From NCBI GenBank assembly GCA_015501055.1, contig JADNYV010000085.1, forward strand, positions 62,001-126,000: DNA of 64,000 nt, read 5' to 3'. The notes beneath the pieces were generated by a model that worked only from the letters and a program-made list of their open reading frames with translations, searched no databases and had not been told where the DNA came from. The position numbers were made by a program, and so were the translations under genes. How positions within the stretch are numbered: position 1 is the first letter of the stretch; each line of letters begins with the position of its first letter. The DNA is from Mucidula mucida (Eukaryota; Basidiomycota; Agaricomycetes; Agaricales; Physalacriaceae). Below, piece by piece: positions 46,806-57,031 of the stretch.

Positions 46806-47170
46806 CACATGATGGCGCGTACTTCTGTTTGTTTGTGCGCCGGGCTTATTCCTTCAATCTCTACCATCGCCATCAGTCCCCCACCCCGTATCCTCCCATC
46901 CTTGGAGGACGTTAGCATCTCGCCCGCTACCAGACCTCGTCCATTCGTCATCTTCTCTTGATTCGCGGTCGTCGAAACGGTGTAAGCTGTCTATGCCATC
47001 GCAGTCAGACTCTGAAGCTGGCGTGGATATCGCCAAGTGGGTGTCGGACTGTACCACGTAGATCCTCGACCCCGACGTGGCCGGTGCCGCATTTGAAAGT
47101 TGTTCCTCGTAAGCCTCTTGACTCGCTAGAGGTTAGTAGGATGATGTCGCATTTCGAAACGAAAGAGATC
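46806..47170 (+). pseudogene. array unit H: heavily deleted remnant
   Basis: The promoter leader is recognisable (TCTCTACCATCGCCATCAG). A 5' fragment (CTTGGAGGACGTTAGCATC, from exon 1) is then joined directly to a 3' fragment (CCAGACCTCGTCCATTCGTC, from the Ser-run region of exon 4), removing exons 2-3 and most of exon 4. Where intact units have CACGTG, this one has CACATG (46806-46811). Further stops are present. Non-functional. Confidence 0.85.
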
Positions 47171-47311
47171 TTGGGTCCTGCTCGTACCGTTCATTCCCAT
47201 ACATTTAACTCTTCGGCGGTTGGGGTTATATACATTTTATTCCGACTAAGTGAAGGGTTATCTTCACTCCAGGTCTGTAGTTACTAGTCACCGTCTATGA
47301 AGTCGAGACAT

Positions 47312-47317
47312 CACGTG
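47312..47317 (+). promoter_or_regulatory. CACGTG box of array unit I
   Basis: Within CATCACGTGATGACGC, 101 bp upstream of the unit I ATG. Confidence 0.55.
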
Positions 47318-47412
47318 ATGACGCATTGCGTTTACGGGCCGCCGGCTATTTCTTGCACCTCTACCACCACCATCGTCAGTCTCAGACCCAATATCCTCCC
47401 TGTTTGATCACC

Positions 47413-48477
47413 ATGTCTATCTCCTTGGAAAATGTCAACGTCTCGCGCGCCTTTACTGAGCCCCTCGAGGTACCGATTATGCATTCCAGGACCTTACTGG
47501 TCCGTTCGATTCGTTCTGCCTCAATCTGATTATTAACTCTGGCTTAGATTGACTCTATGGAATTCGTATGGGGTCTTAATCGGGGTGACATGAGCTCATA
47601 CTTCGACGTCGCCGGAAACTTTCTTCGAGGTCTGTCTTCTTTCATCGTGGGCGTAACATGAACTGACTTGTTCTTACAGTCCAACCCGGCCTCAAAGCAG
47701 CTATCGATGCAAAAGACGTGGCACTGATACCCCCAAATCACATTGTTGAGGAACTACTCGAGTTTCAGCGGCAAAATCGTAAACTCCCTCTCGCCAAGAG
47801 ACGAATCTTCACCGAGGTATGTACCCATTACCGTACACACACCTCTTATTCATATTATCCCCAGGTATTCCCATTCGGACCAAGCCAATGTCGTGTCGTC
47901 CCGCTGAAGCCGGGAGTCTCCCTATACGCTTTAAACCCCACGACCCAGAAAGTCACTACTCTGAAAGGCACACGCACATCATTTCCCTCCGTCTCCTGTG
48001 GGGTGCATCCTTTGTTTCTCCTCACACATGCCTGCTGGGAGCTCCTCAACCCTCCTCGAAGCATCGACCGCAAACTTGGGCTCGGGAATACACTCTTCAA
48101 GTGTGTGAGTCCATGGCACAGGATACCACCCTTCGAGTTCTACGAGGGCGCCGAATAAGGGCCAGTTCGGTCGTTCTATTCCCTACAAATATCGTCCATT
48201 AATTCCGACGACTCCTCCTGTGCCCGATCTCGTCCATTCGTCGTCGTCGTCTTCATCCTCTTCTCTGGACTCGCGGTCGTCCAAACGGTCCAGGTTGTCT
48301 ACGCCATCGCAGTCAGACTCTGAAGCTGGCGTGGATATCGCCAAGTGGGTGTCAGACTGCACCGTGGTGGACTTCGATTCCGATGTGGGCGGTCCTGCAT
48401 TGGACGTCGTTCCATGTAAACCTCTCGACTCACCGGAGGTTCTTATACGTCGTAATACTAAACGCAAGCGGTCTTAG
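47413..48477 (+). pseudogene. array unit I: one frameshift in exon 4
   Basis: Exons 1-3 and the first part of exon 4 are intact and similar to unit F (exon 3 VQPGLKAAIDAKDVALIPP; exon 4 SQCRVVPLKPGVSLYALNP). At about 48150 the intact family sequence GGCGCCTATAAGGG reads GGCGCCGAATAAGG, a net one-base gain that brings TAA into frame at 48156-48158. The remaining tail (PDLVHSSSSSSSSSLDSRSS, SKRSRLSTPSQSDSEAG, TKRKRS) is open in the shifted frame to 48477. The product would end after FEFYEGAE without the nuclear tail. The perfect promoter box suggests recent loss. A sequencing error cannot be excluded. Confidence 0.78.
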
Positions 48478-48658
48478 ATCCAAGTAACCCTTCTACAATC
48501 TATACACGTCCCTACATGTTTATTATTATCATACATCTCATTGCCTCGAATTCCAGAACCTAGAAATCGAAATTCACCTTTAGACCTTGTGCCGGAACAT
48601 TCTTTGCGCGATAGTGGTAGATACGAAGGAATTTTGTCGCCCAAGCCAGCGCAGCCAT

Positions 48659-48664
48659 CACGTG
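48659..48664 (+). promoter_or_regulatory. CACGTG box of array unit J
   Basis: Within CATCACGTGACGACG, 101 bp upstream of the unit J ATG. Confidence 0.6.
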
Positions 48665-48759
48665 ACGACGTGTTTTGGTTGTGTCCGCATGCAATCGTTT
48701 TTAAACTCTACCATCACCATCGTCAGTCTCACACCTAACATCCTTCCCGTTTAATCACC

Positions 48760-49830
48760 ATGGCCACATCTTTGGAGAACGTCAATGTCTCGCGCGCCTT
48801 TACTGAGCCACTGGACGTACCGATTATGCATTCCAGGACTTTATCGGTTCGTTCGATTCCTCCTGCCTCAATCTATAACTGACCTCTTATATTAGATTGA
48901 CGCATTGGAATTTGTGTGGGGTCTCAATCGAGGCGACATGAGCTTATACTTCAACGTTCCCGGCAACTTTCTTCGAGGTCTGTCTTGAGTCATCGTGGCG
49001 AAACATAGAGCTTACTTTTTTTTCACAGTCCAGCCTGAGCTTAAAGAAGCGATCCTTACGAGGAACGTTGCATTAGTACCGCCAAACCACATCATCGACG
49101 AACTGTATGAGTTTCAAGAACAAAACGCTAAACTCCCTTTTGCGAAAAGGCGAGCCTTTATTGAGGTATGTGCATGGCACTGTACCCGAATATATTTCTA
49201 ATCATCCAATCCCTGAAGGTGTCCTCATTCAAGCCATGTGAATGTCGTGTTGTACCGCTGAAGCCAGGCGTCTCCCTCTACACTCTCAACCCCACCACCC
49301 GGAAAGTGACTCCTTTCAGAGGCACACGCACATCATATCCCTCAGTCTCCTGCAGCGCGCATCCCTTTTTCGTCATAACATACGCGTGCTACGCGCTCGT
49401 CAATCCTTTAAAGACGGTGAGGCGCAAACTTGCGCTAGGGCTACCGCTTATTCAGTGTATCGGTCCTTGGCACATGGCCCCACCCTTCGAGTTCTATAGG
49501 GGCGCATATATCGGACAATTTGGTCGTCGCATTCCCTACAAATATCGTCCTTTACTTCCGGCGAGTCCTCCTGTGCCGGAGCTCGTCCATTCATCATCAT
49601 CATCGTCAAGCTCCTCTCTGGATTCGCGCTCCTCAAAACGGTCCAGGTTGTCCACACCGTCGCAATCAGACTCTGAAGCTGGCGTAGATATCGCCAAGTG
49701 GGTGTCGCACTGCGCCACGGAGGTCTTCGACCCCGATGTGGCCGGTCCTGCATTGCAAGTTGTTCCTTGTAAACCTCTTGACTCGCCGGAGGTTGTTGGA
49801 CGTCGGATCCCGAAACGCAAGAGGACATAG
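48760..49830 (+). CDS. array unit J: HNH-derived family member, intact
   Basis: Four exons, almost identical to unit E. Differences include the start (MATSLEN instead of MSISLEN), TEPLDVP for TQPLDVP, SLYFNV for SSYFNV, AFIE for AFTE at the exon 3 end and CKPLDSP for CRPLDSP. There are no indels relative to unit E across 1071 bp. Tail PKRKRT. All junctions in frame. Function unknown. Confidence 0.84.
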
Positions 49831-51099
49831 GTCCTAGTATATACACGGCGCTACGTATTTATTCTTATACACTTCATTCCTCGAGGCTCGATTAGAGGTA
49901 GGATGTTCGCTCGTCATAATCTTCGCATCTAATCCGCGGTCGTTGATGAGTAAGGTTGTATGCCTGCTTGTTCGTCGGGTGACAACCCGACTGGGCCTCT
50001 TAGCGACATCGTTCTGCTGGTGCTGCCAAGCCATGGTGTTCACACCCTCCCAAACGTCATAAGACAGAGCGTGTTCGGTGAAAGCTCACTGGGTGTCTAT
50101 GAAAGGTGCTTAGGCTTCGTGGCCCTGGCAGCTGTAATCCTGTTTCGTGGCTGTTCAATAACATCATTACCCGTTTTCACAACCATAAGTCGATCTAAGT
50201 GACCTCAGTGGCAGAGCAGATTTAGGTAACGTTACTCGGTCGTCAAAAATGATAGTGAGTGTACGGGTTCGTTGAATTTTCTGACCAGATTTGCGGATAA
50301 TCAAGTCTACGTTGTTGATCTGGTTTTGTGAGGCGGTGCTTTGGGTGCGTGTACCGGAACAAGAAAGCATGTAAAAACACACTATGGATTGGAATCGTCT
50401 CTGAACACATAAGGCGACTTGCCAAAATGATGAAGTGTGCGCCTTTGGGGCAGTGCCATGTGGCGCAATTTGAGTCCAATCAACAAAGGAAAAACGGACG
50501 TCATGAAATACACGAAATTGGTCCAACAAGATTGTCGGGAATGCACACTGTAGATTACGTCGATGAATCATGAAAGATTACTTGGTGGTTTCCGATATCG
50601 TCGGCGTGTACTTATATCTTTGTTCCAGCGCATCCGTTCCATCGCCGGTGCCGAGTGTGTGCTATGGTGTGGTTATTAACATCTTTAGTACGAATAACAT
50701 AATATCGGAGTAGCACTTGCCGGTTGACTGAGGAAGAAAAGAAGTACAAAAACTCGTCGACAGTAAGAAAGCAAGCCGACGGCATTCCCAATGCATGACA
50801 GGCCACGTCGACCCTTTACGTCCTCGCTGCATCGCGCATGCCACGTAGCTGTCTCTCATAATTCCGGCGGTCTACGTTGTACAGCACGAACGACAACTGG
50901 AAAAGAAAGCAAACGGATAAACGTGACCGCGCTTCGGCAGCCAGCACTCGGATTTATTTTAAGGAATGTGGGAAAGAGAGTAAATTTAGAGTCGCCCTGA
51001 ATATCATTTCCCCGCCGAGCCCCTATCCGTCTTTCCGTCCTGCTCCCACCACCACCGCTCCTCGTCGTCGTGAATTAACACGCCAGTCTCTAGGAAATC
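49831..51099. other. right flank of duplicated block 2 and unique spacer
   Basis: 49831 to about 50590 repeats the flank after unit E. Beyond that the sequence is unique. No gene is recognised up to the membrane-protein candidate. Confidence 0.5.
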
Positions 51100-51948
51100 A
51101 TGTTGAACACGTCCCGACACCGGTTTGCGCTGTCTCGCGTAAACGGGTATCTTTTCTCCGTACCTGTTTTGGCTGTCACTGGCACTTGGTACGTGTTCTC
51201 ATCCTTCTCGTCCATGTCTTGTCCTAAGTATCGCCATCTCGCAGCGCAGTACGTACTCCGCCATCCTGGATATCTCAGCTTAATCCGATACTCGTAGACC
51301 CTCGCATTCCGTGCCGCGTCCGCCGCCGCACTGCACGATTACCTTGAGACAGCTGCCGCATATCGAACAGCTGCCTATTTCTTCACCACAGCATTTATTT
51401 GGCGGCATCTTTTTGTATTCTCCTGATACCGAATTCCCCTCGCGTGTATGCGCACTTTTCCGGGCCGGTGTTATATAGCTACGCCGCGCTGCTTGTCGCG
51501 TCGGGCTTTGGCGGCGGTGCCCGGATACTATGGATGTGGTTTCACGGAAAGGTACGTGTATACATATCATCCGATGACGTGACTCATTCGCCGACATCTA
51601 GAGGGATTGGATAGCGCAATGTATGCACCAGCGGAGTGACTGTGAAGAGCAGTGGGTGCTGCTTGGCGCACCGTTGGCGGCCCAGGCGTTTATGTTGCTG
51701 CAGGTTCTTGCCGCTGCGTGTGGTGCGTTGGCTTCCATTTTCTTCTACGGCTTCTACTTGAACCTTACCGTCACCCTACGTCAGTGATCCTCGGGGGGCC
51801 AGCGTATATGTGTGTAGTCTTCGTGGAGCGGGTGAACACGCGCTCAGAGGAGCCTAGGGGCTTTAGAACGCGGAATGGGCATGCTTACCGCGGGAACGGG
51901 AGCATTCAGGCCAACGGAAAAGCGAATGGACATGCAAACAACCAATGA
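51100..51948 (+). CDS. candidate small multi-pass membrane protein
   Basis: The 3' half splices well. A segment LYSYAALLVASGFGGGARIL then MWFHGK joins across a 50-bp intron to RDWIAQCMHQRSDCEEQW, followed by two hydrophobic helices (LLGAPLAAQAFMLLQVLAAA; ASIFFYGFYLNLTVTL). A second intron then leads to a basic, Gly/Asn-rich tail ending ANGHANNQ at 51948. The 5' part is less sure. It probably begins at 51100 (MLNTSRHRFALSRVNGYLFS, with a following helix), but joining it to the later exons meets a stop near 51347, so either an intron there is very short or the gene is damaged. It sits inside the array as unrelated sequence. Family not recognised. Confidence 0.45.
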
Positions 51949-52497
51949 TTGACTGATCATTACGTCGGGCTTGGAAACTGTTGTACAGGGCATATGTGGA
52001 ATACACGAGAATGGACAGATTCGCCACGCTGTCCTTGACTTTCCTTTCTACTGACGATGATTCGGCCTCATGCTCACCCTTTTTCAATCGCGACTGGCCT
52101 ACCGTCTTCGCGTTTGTTATTGGCTTATCTCAGATCTCATCTTTGTTCGAAAGGCGGTCTCGTAACACTGTTGGGCCGCAAGAGAGCCTGTACGAAGCTG
52201 ATCTGCAGCACAGGGCTTCCCCCAGCTTTGAAGTCGTGGATTCATCCCGAAGCAGACGAAAATGTTGCTTCCTCCCGTGACACTGTGATTCCTGCGATAC
52301 ACGCAGAACAGCTGCCGATTCACTATAGAGGGCGCGAAACGGGGTGAGACTCAGGGGTTTTTACTCTCCGTTGCATCGGTGAAAAGACCATAAAAGTCAC
52401 ATGACGAGCTGTTTGTTTGTGCGCCACCCTGCTATCTCTTTGACCGCTACCATCACTATCGTACATTTCTCACAAGCATCACTTTTGCTCAATCGCG
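51949..52497. other. spacer before array unit K
   Basis: A stretch at 51978-52280 has mild coding character (RMDRFATLSLTFLSTDDD) but no supported gene. The right end holds the array leader (TACCATCACTATCGTAC). CACATG at 52398-52403 replaces the CACGTG of intact units, 100 bp before the unit K ATG. Confidence 0.4.
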
Positions 52498-53320
52498 ATG
52501 TCCGTGTCTTTGGAACACGTTAACGTCTCGCGCACCTTTACTGAGCCACTGGATGTCCCGATCATGCATTCCAGAACGCTATTGGTTCGTTTTATCTATC
52601 GTCTTCTAATCTAACGCTGATCACACGGTTAGGTCGATGCCTTGGAATTCGTATGGGGACTCAACCGAGGCGATATGAGCTCTTATTTCGACGTTCCCGG
52701 CAACTTTCTTCGAGGTCTGTCTTCAGTCGCTGTGGCGAAGCATGAGCTGAACTTCCCACAGTCCAACCCGAACTCAAAGAAGCTATCGATGCAGAAGATG
52801 TCGCCCTGGTACCCCCAATCACATTGTTGAGGAACTAGTCGAGTTTCAAGAGCAAAATCGTAAACTCCCTCTTGCTCAGAGGCGCGCGTTTACCGAGGTA
52901 TGTACAAGGCACTGTATCCCAATATTTCTGATCATCGAATGTTTCAAGGTGTCTTCATTCAAGCCATGTGAATGTCGTGTCGTACCGCTGAAGCCAGGCG
53001 TCTCCCTCTACAGTCTAAACCCCACCACCCGGAAAGTGACTCCTTTCAGAGGCACGCGTACATCATTTCCCTCAGTCTCCTGCAGCGCACATCCTTTTTT
53101 TGTCCTCACATACGCGTGCTACGCGCTCGTCAATCCTTCAAAGACGGTCAGGCGCAAACTTGCGCTAGGACAACTCCTTATTCAGTGTTTCGGTCCTTGA
53201 CACATGGCCCCACCCTTCGAGTTCTACGAGGGCGCTTATATCGGACAGTTTGGTCGTTCCGTTCCCTACAAGTATCGCCCCCTCCTTCCGAAGGGTCCTG
53301 GTGTGGCGAAGGACCACGTC
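52498..53320 (+). pseudogene. array unit K: disrupted copy fused to HNH gene 3
   Basis: Exons 1 and 2 are intact (SVSLEHVNVSRTFTEPLDVP; DALEFVWGLNRGDMSSYFDV). In exon 3 one A is missing near 52820 (CCCCCAATCACATT versus CCCCCAAATCACATT), giving a stop (AGGAACTAG) nine codons on. In exon 4 the conserved GGTCCTTGGCAC reads GGTCCTTGACAC, a TGG to TGA nonsense change at about 53200. The family sequence ends after KYRPLLP, and the frame runs straight into an HNH-type gene without the usual Ser-run tail. Confidence 0.85.
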
Positions 53321-54263
53321 TATTCGTCGTCGTCATCTTCCTCACAGAATGCATCTGTTGTGGATGAAATTGTATCTTGTGCGGTTTGTGGCTTCCACTC
53401 TAGCCGAGCTTTCAATTGCTACACCATCGCACATGTTATGGAACGGTTGCTAGCTGGAAACCAAGAAAAGGTGAGTGCGTCGTTGCTCATTCTCGAATAC
53501 GATAACTGACCAGATGCAGCTGGAACGAAGCTGGGGCTTGGAGCCTGGGACGTTCTTTCTTGGCTCTCGTGCCAACACCATGATCCGTAAATCTTTCCCC
53601 TACACGTGGTAGTTTTGATACTGAAACCCATCTCGAGTAGTATGTCCCAGTTGCTATACTGTGATGGACAAGAAAATCGTTGGCCTCCTTCCTCCAACGC
53701 ATGTCATCGATTTTGCCTCAAAGGCGGCGGAAGAACGAAAGAGCAGCCCTTTGTCTTCGGTCAGTTGCCTTCAACTTCTCCAAACATATATCTCTCTGAC
53801 TATCTAATCAAGCCTGAAGCTCTCAAGTACCGTCTCATCGACATCGACTGGAGAGGAACAATCCCTTCGTCGTTTTCCTAAACGACAAGAACAGCAAACG
53901 CCACATTCTCGGAATCGATCCGCCCTTTGATCATCCCTTCTCTCAGCATCGAGCTGGTGTTAATCCCGTGCACATGGTATGGATACTTGGGCTCCAGCTT
54001 AAAGACGTCGATGTGGAGACTCTTGATGTTCCAGCTGGGTATGGGATGATTTGCGCGAGTGCGTCAACTCTGTCGGGCTGGGAGGAGCCGGTGATCGCGT
54101 CAGGAAGTGAGGAAGAGACTGTACAGCCGTGACACCATCAGGCGCTACGGTATCGGAACCTCGACGAGAGAAGCGCTTGCGCGGTGCTTCTATGGGAAGC
54201 GGTAGCGCCAACGATATATCCCCACCTTCGAAGCGTTCCAAGCATGGGAAAACTAAGCGCTAA
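53321..54263 (+). pseudogene. HNH-nuclease-type gene 3, headless and frameshifted
   Basis: Begins with SSSSSSSQNASVVDEIVSCA then VCGFHSSRAFNCYTIAHVME and AGNQEK, i.e. the HNH first Cys pair and His motif. An intron joins LERSWGLEPGTFFLGSRANT. A second intron is followed by CYTVMDKKIVGLLPPTHVID, where the frame no longer matches. The downstream domain is present but frame-broken: the frame 5' of about 53865 gives DIDWRG, the frame 3' of it NNPFVVFLNDKNSKRHIL and DPPFDHPF, NPVHMVWILGLQLKD. The basic tail PRREKRLRGAS then SKRSKHGKTKR ends at 54263. The N-terminal exon of HNH genes 1/2 is replaced by array unit K. It has the same orientation as the array and is non-functional. Confidence 0.8.
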
Positions 54264-54727
54264 GGTTGGACCTTATCATTGCACCATCTATTCTATATCT
54301 CCTCCACGTTTCTCGTTTATAGTTGTAATCAAGTGCAGTCCAAGTGTACTAGTTACAAACACTCGGATTGAAATCGCGATGCGAATATGTCTAAGGCATA
54401 ACGTTGGTGTAATGATATGTTAGTAGTAAGTAAGTAGCTGGTCGTTCGCCTCATACACCCGCTCTGTCTGAAGAGAAATGGGATTGGCATTTGGCACGTT
54501 CTAGTGAGCTTAAATCACTGCCCCAGCTTCTAAGCCCACATCGAGTCATCCTACGGAGCTGACGTCGGTACATCCACCTCCTCATCATCATCCTCTGGAG
54601 TATATGGCGCACACCCGACCAGAACCAACGCCGCAACTTCCAACGAGAGCCCCAACAAAGGATGATACCATCCACTCCACACATCCTTCTCTGTCATAGC
54701 AGCATTTCGCTACAATCAAGCTTCGCA
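54264..54727. other. intergenic region at the right end of the array
   Basis: About 0.46 kb between the HNH3 pseudogene and the minus-strand membrane-protein gene. No gene recognised. Confidence 0.4.
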
Positions 54728-56694
54728 TTAACCTCCGAATTCGCCTTTCATATCTGGGAGCGACATATCATAATCTGTCTCCCGGCGCGCTCCAACATCA
54801 TGAGACCTCCAGATACCTTTCGCGGATGCAAGAGCGTATAGAGCTGGGCGAGTGAGCGCGGTGAAGACCTCTAGTACTATATACCCTGAATCCAGGAATA
54901 CAGCGCCGTAGGGGATGAGAAGACTGCCTAGCGCCAATAACCATATGTACTTGTATTGATCGTAGACGTTCATCCACCCGTAGATGTAGAGTCCTGATCA
55001 TGCTTGATTAAGGGCAGGCAGAAATGGACAGAGGGTGGTTGTTTACCTAGTACGATGACGCAGGGTGTGGAGAGTATAAGCAAGACGAGCCATGGCGGGA
55101 TGTGCATCGGCGCATGGTATGAGAAGGTCTACGAGGGGAGTGGTCAGATGAAAAGCCGCCCTAGGGAACGACGTGCCAGGGAATGGAGGAAGAGCGCCAC
55201 ACTGAATCGTTCGCCATCCACGAGAGAGTATAAAGGCGACATGATATAATTTAGAATGACTGTGACGTCGAGGATGCCATGATTTACGGGCTCGCGAGTG
55301 TCCTTAGGAAGCAGCAATTGAACGGCGGCGATGTTGAGGATAGCGAAGAGGATGAGCGTCTTCAAAATCAGGCGCGAAAATCTGGGAGTACATGGGAGTC
55401 ATTCCGAGAGGGCACAGTCCTGGCAGATCTTGAGGAACGTACCATAGACGCACAGCTTTCCGTGGCGAACTCGACTATCGTCATGAAGGAGAATATCGCG
55501 AATCTGTCGTAGATGAGGCATGATCCAACAGGATAGAAACTTCCACGAGAGAAACACACCTCTGTATGGCAATTTGATCCTCTCCGATATCGTTCTAAAC
55601 GGAGTTGAAATTAGCACAGTCACGTCTTCATATCTGACTAGCGCACACACGCGTATATCAAGCTCTCGAAGACGATGCGTCCGCCAAATAGGTCTAGCAC
55701 CATAAAAGCAGCACAGGAATGATGTGACGCGTGTAATATCAATTTGGGGAAATCATTTCTTTTGAGCATTTCATTTGGCAAGGAAGCGAGTTGTTTAACG
55801 CACGATGCTATGAACTGACCGATGACAACCACGGTCTGAGTGCTCCGAAAGGCGAAATGGAGCCACAATCCGGGTGTGATGAGCCAGAGCCACGGCATAA
55901 AGGCTAGAGAGACGTAAAATTCAGCGCGGAGTGTACTTCAGATACCTACAGGCATCCTTCGGATAGCTCAGCCGAAAGAGTATCGAGTGCTATTCCGTCG
56001 TGAGTCACGATAAGTATGCGAAGCGAGGCTTACTTGGAGCGAGAACAGCCCTTACACAGCCAGAAATCTAAGACGATGTGTCTACTAAGCACAAGGGCAC
56101 TTCACCGATTGGAGGTGGCTTGCCGTGCTAGTAAAAGGCGTTCACGTTCGCCGCCGTTCCGTTCCAAAAGAGGTGTCGTTTCGTGCTGCATGATGTCGAG
56201 AGGAAAGCAGTAATATATATATATATACTACACAATCCGCAGTGATGATTATCAACTTCGATGCGCATTCGAGTTGGCATGGGACTTGATATCAGGAGGA
56301 GGAAGGTCAAACGAAACCGCTTAAAAGGCAGAGGAAGATCCAGCGCCCCGGAAAAGAAGGCTGAACGAAGAAAGAGAAAGAGAACGAACCGCCTCATGTG
56401 AGAGCCAGGAAGAAAGATGGAAAAGCCCCTAGCGCGATCTGAACACGGCCACGCAATGTGCATACCTCACGAACAGACAGCGTAGAGAAAAACTCGCCAA
56501 GCAAGCTCGCGTTGTTTGTACCGCAGCGTTTCATCACCACCATTAAATCTCGTCACCAATATCTCATTCCCCAATTCTCTATACCTTGCGCCTTTTAATG
56601 TTTGTTTAAAGTTCATGTCTATCTGTTCCTCGAGTTGTTCGCCGTCATCTTGCAACGGGTACGTCCCGCCGCTCTCTACAGGCCTTTTTGGCAA
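54728..56694 (-). CDS. candidate multi-pass membrane protein of unknown family
   Basis: Several minus-strand exons with strong hydrophobic helices: PWLWLITPGLWLHFAFRSTQ (about 55890), DLFGGRIVFESLIYA (about 55680), RFAIFSFMTIVEFATE (about 55500), KTLILFAILNIAAVQLLLPK (about 55365), PPWLVLLILSTPCVIVLG (about 55090) and YIWLLALGSLLIPYGAVFLD (about 54940). It ends with a soluble tail DMSLPDMKGEFGG at 54728. A hydrophilic N-terminal exon (56694; KGARYRELGNEILVTRFNGG, RELAWRVFLYAVC) probably belongs here but the join is not proven. Six or seven helices and the helix-loop pattern resemble the 7TM-like membrane proteins expanded in agaricomycetes. Exact exon borders in 55900-56460 and 55560-55800 are uncertain. 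Confidence 0.5.
56215..56226. repeat. short TA microsatellite
   Basis: A TA dinucleotide run of about six units lies in a probable intron of the membrane-protein gene. Confidence 0.6.
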
Positions 56695-57031
56695 AATGTG
56701 GTACTAAACTAATTGTTCCCTCATCTCCATTCAAGCGATTCCGGAATCTATGATGCAACTATGATGGGTCCTCCTCGTTGAGATTCGGACTGGACAAAGT
56801 ACTGTGGGTAAACGCTCATCCTGCCGCCCGCTCGCCCCTAGCCGAGAATCTAGCGCCACCACGGAATTGAAAGACGCGTCTCGTTAACAGGCGTAAAATG
56901 GTATGCAGTAAAATAGGATCTTTACCGAAAACAAGAACACGTAGTCGAATGAATGACAATATACCCATACACTATGAAAGCACAGCAAAAAACACAGACA
57001 AAATAAGTTAAACCATATGTAAAAAGAACGT
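56695..57031. other. intergenic region
   Basis: 3' flank of the FHA-RING gene and 5' flank of the membrane-protein gene. Nothing else seen. Confidence 0.4.

Larger units (their letters stand above)
41630..50600. repeat. tandem duplication block 2
   Basis: About 9 kb with a left flank, HNH gene 2, and array units F, G, H (remnant), I and J plus a right flank. It parallels block 1; an extra unit (or the H/I split) accounts for the larger size. Confidence 0.8.

Noticed and set aside
32158..54263. CRISPR-like or satellite repeat array
   Set aside because: The repeated units are about 1 kb spliced genes with open frames, not short direct repeats with spacers.
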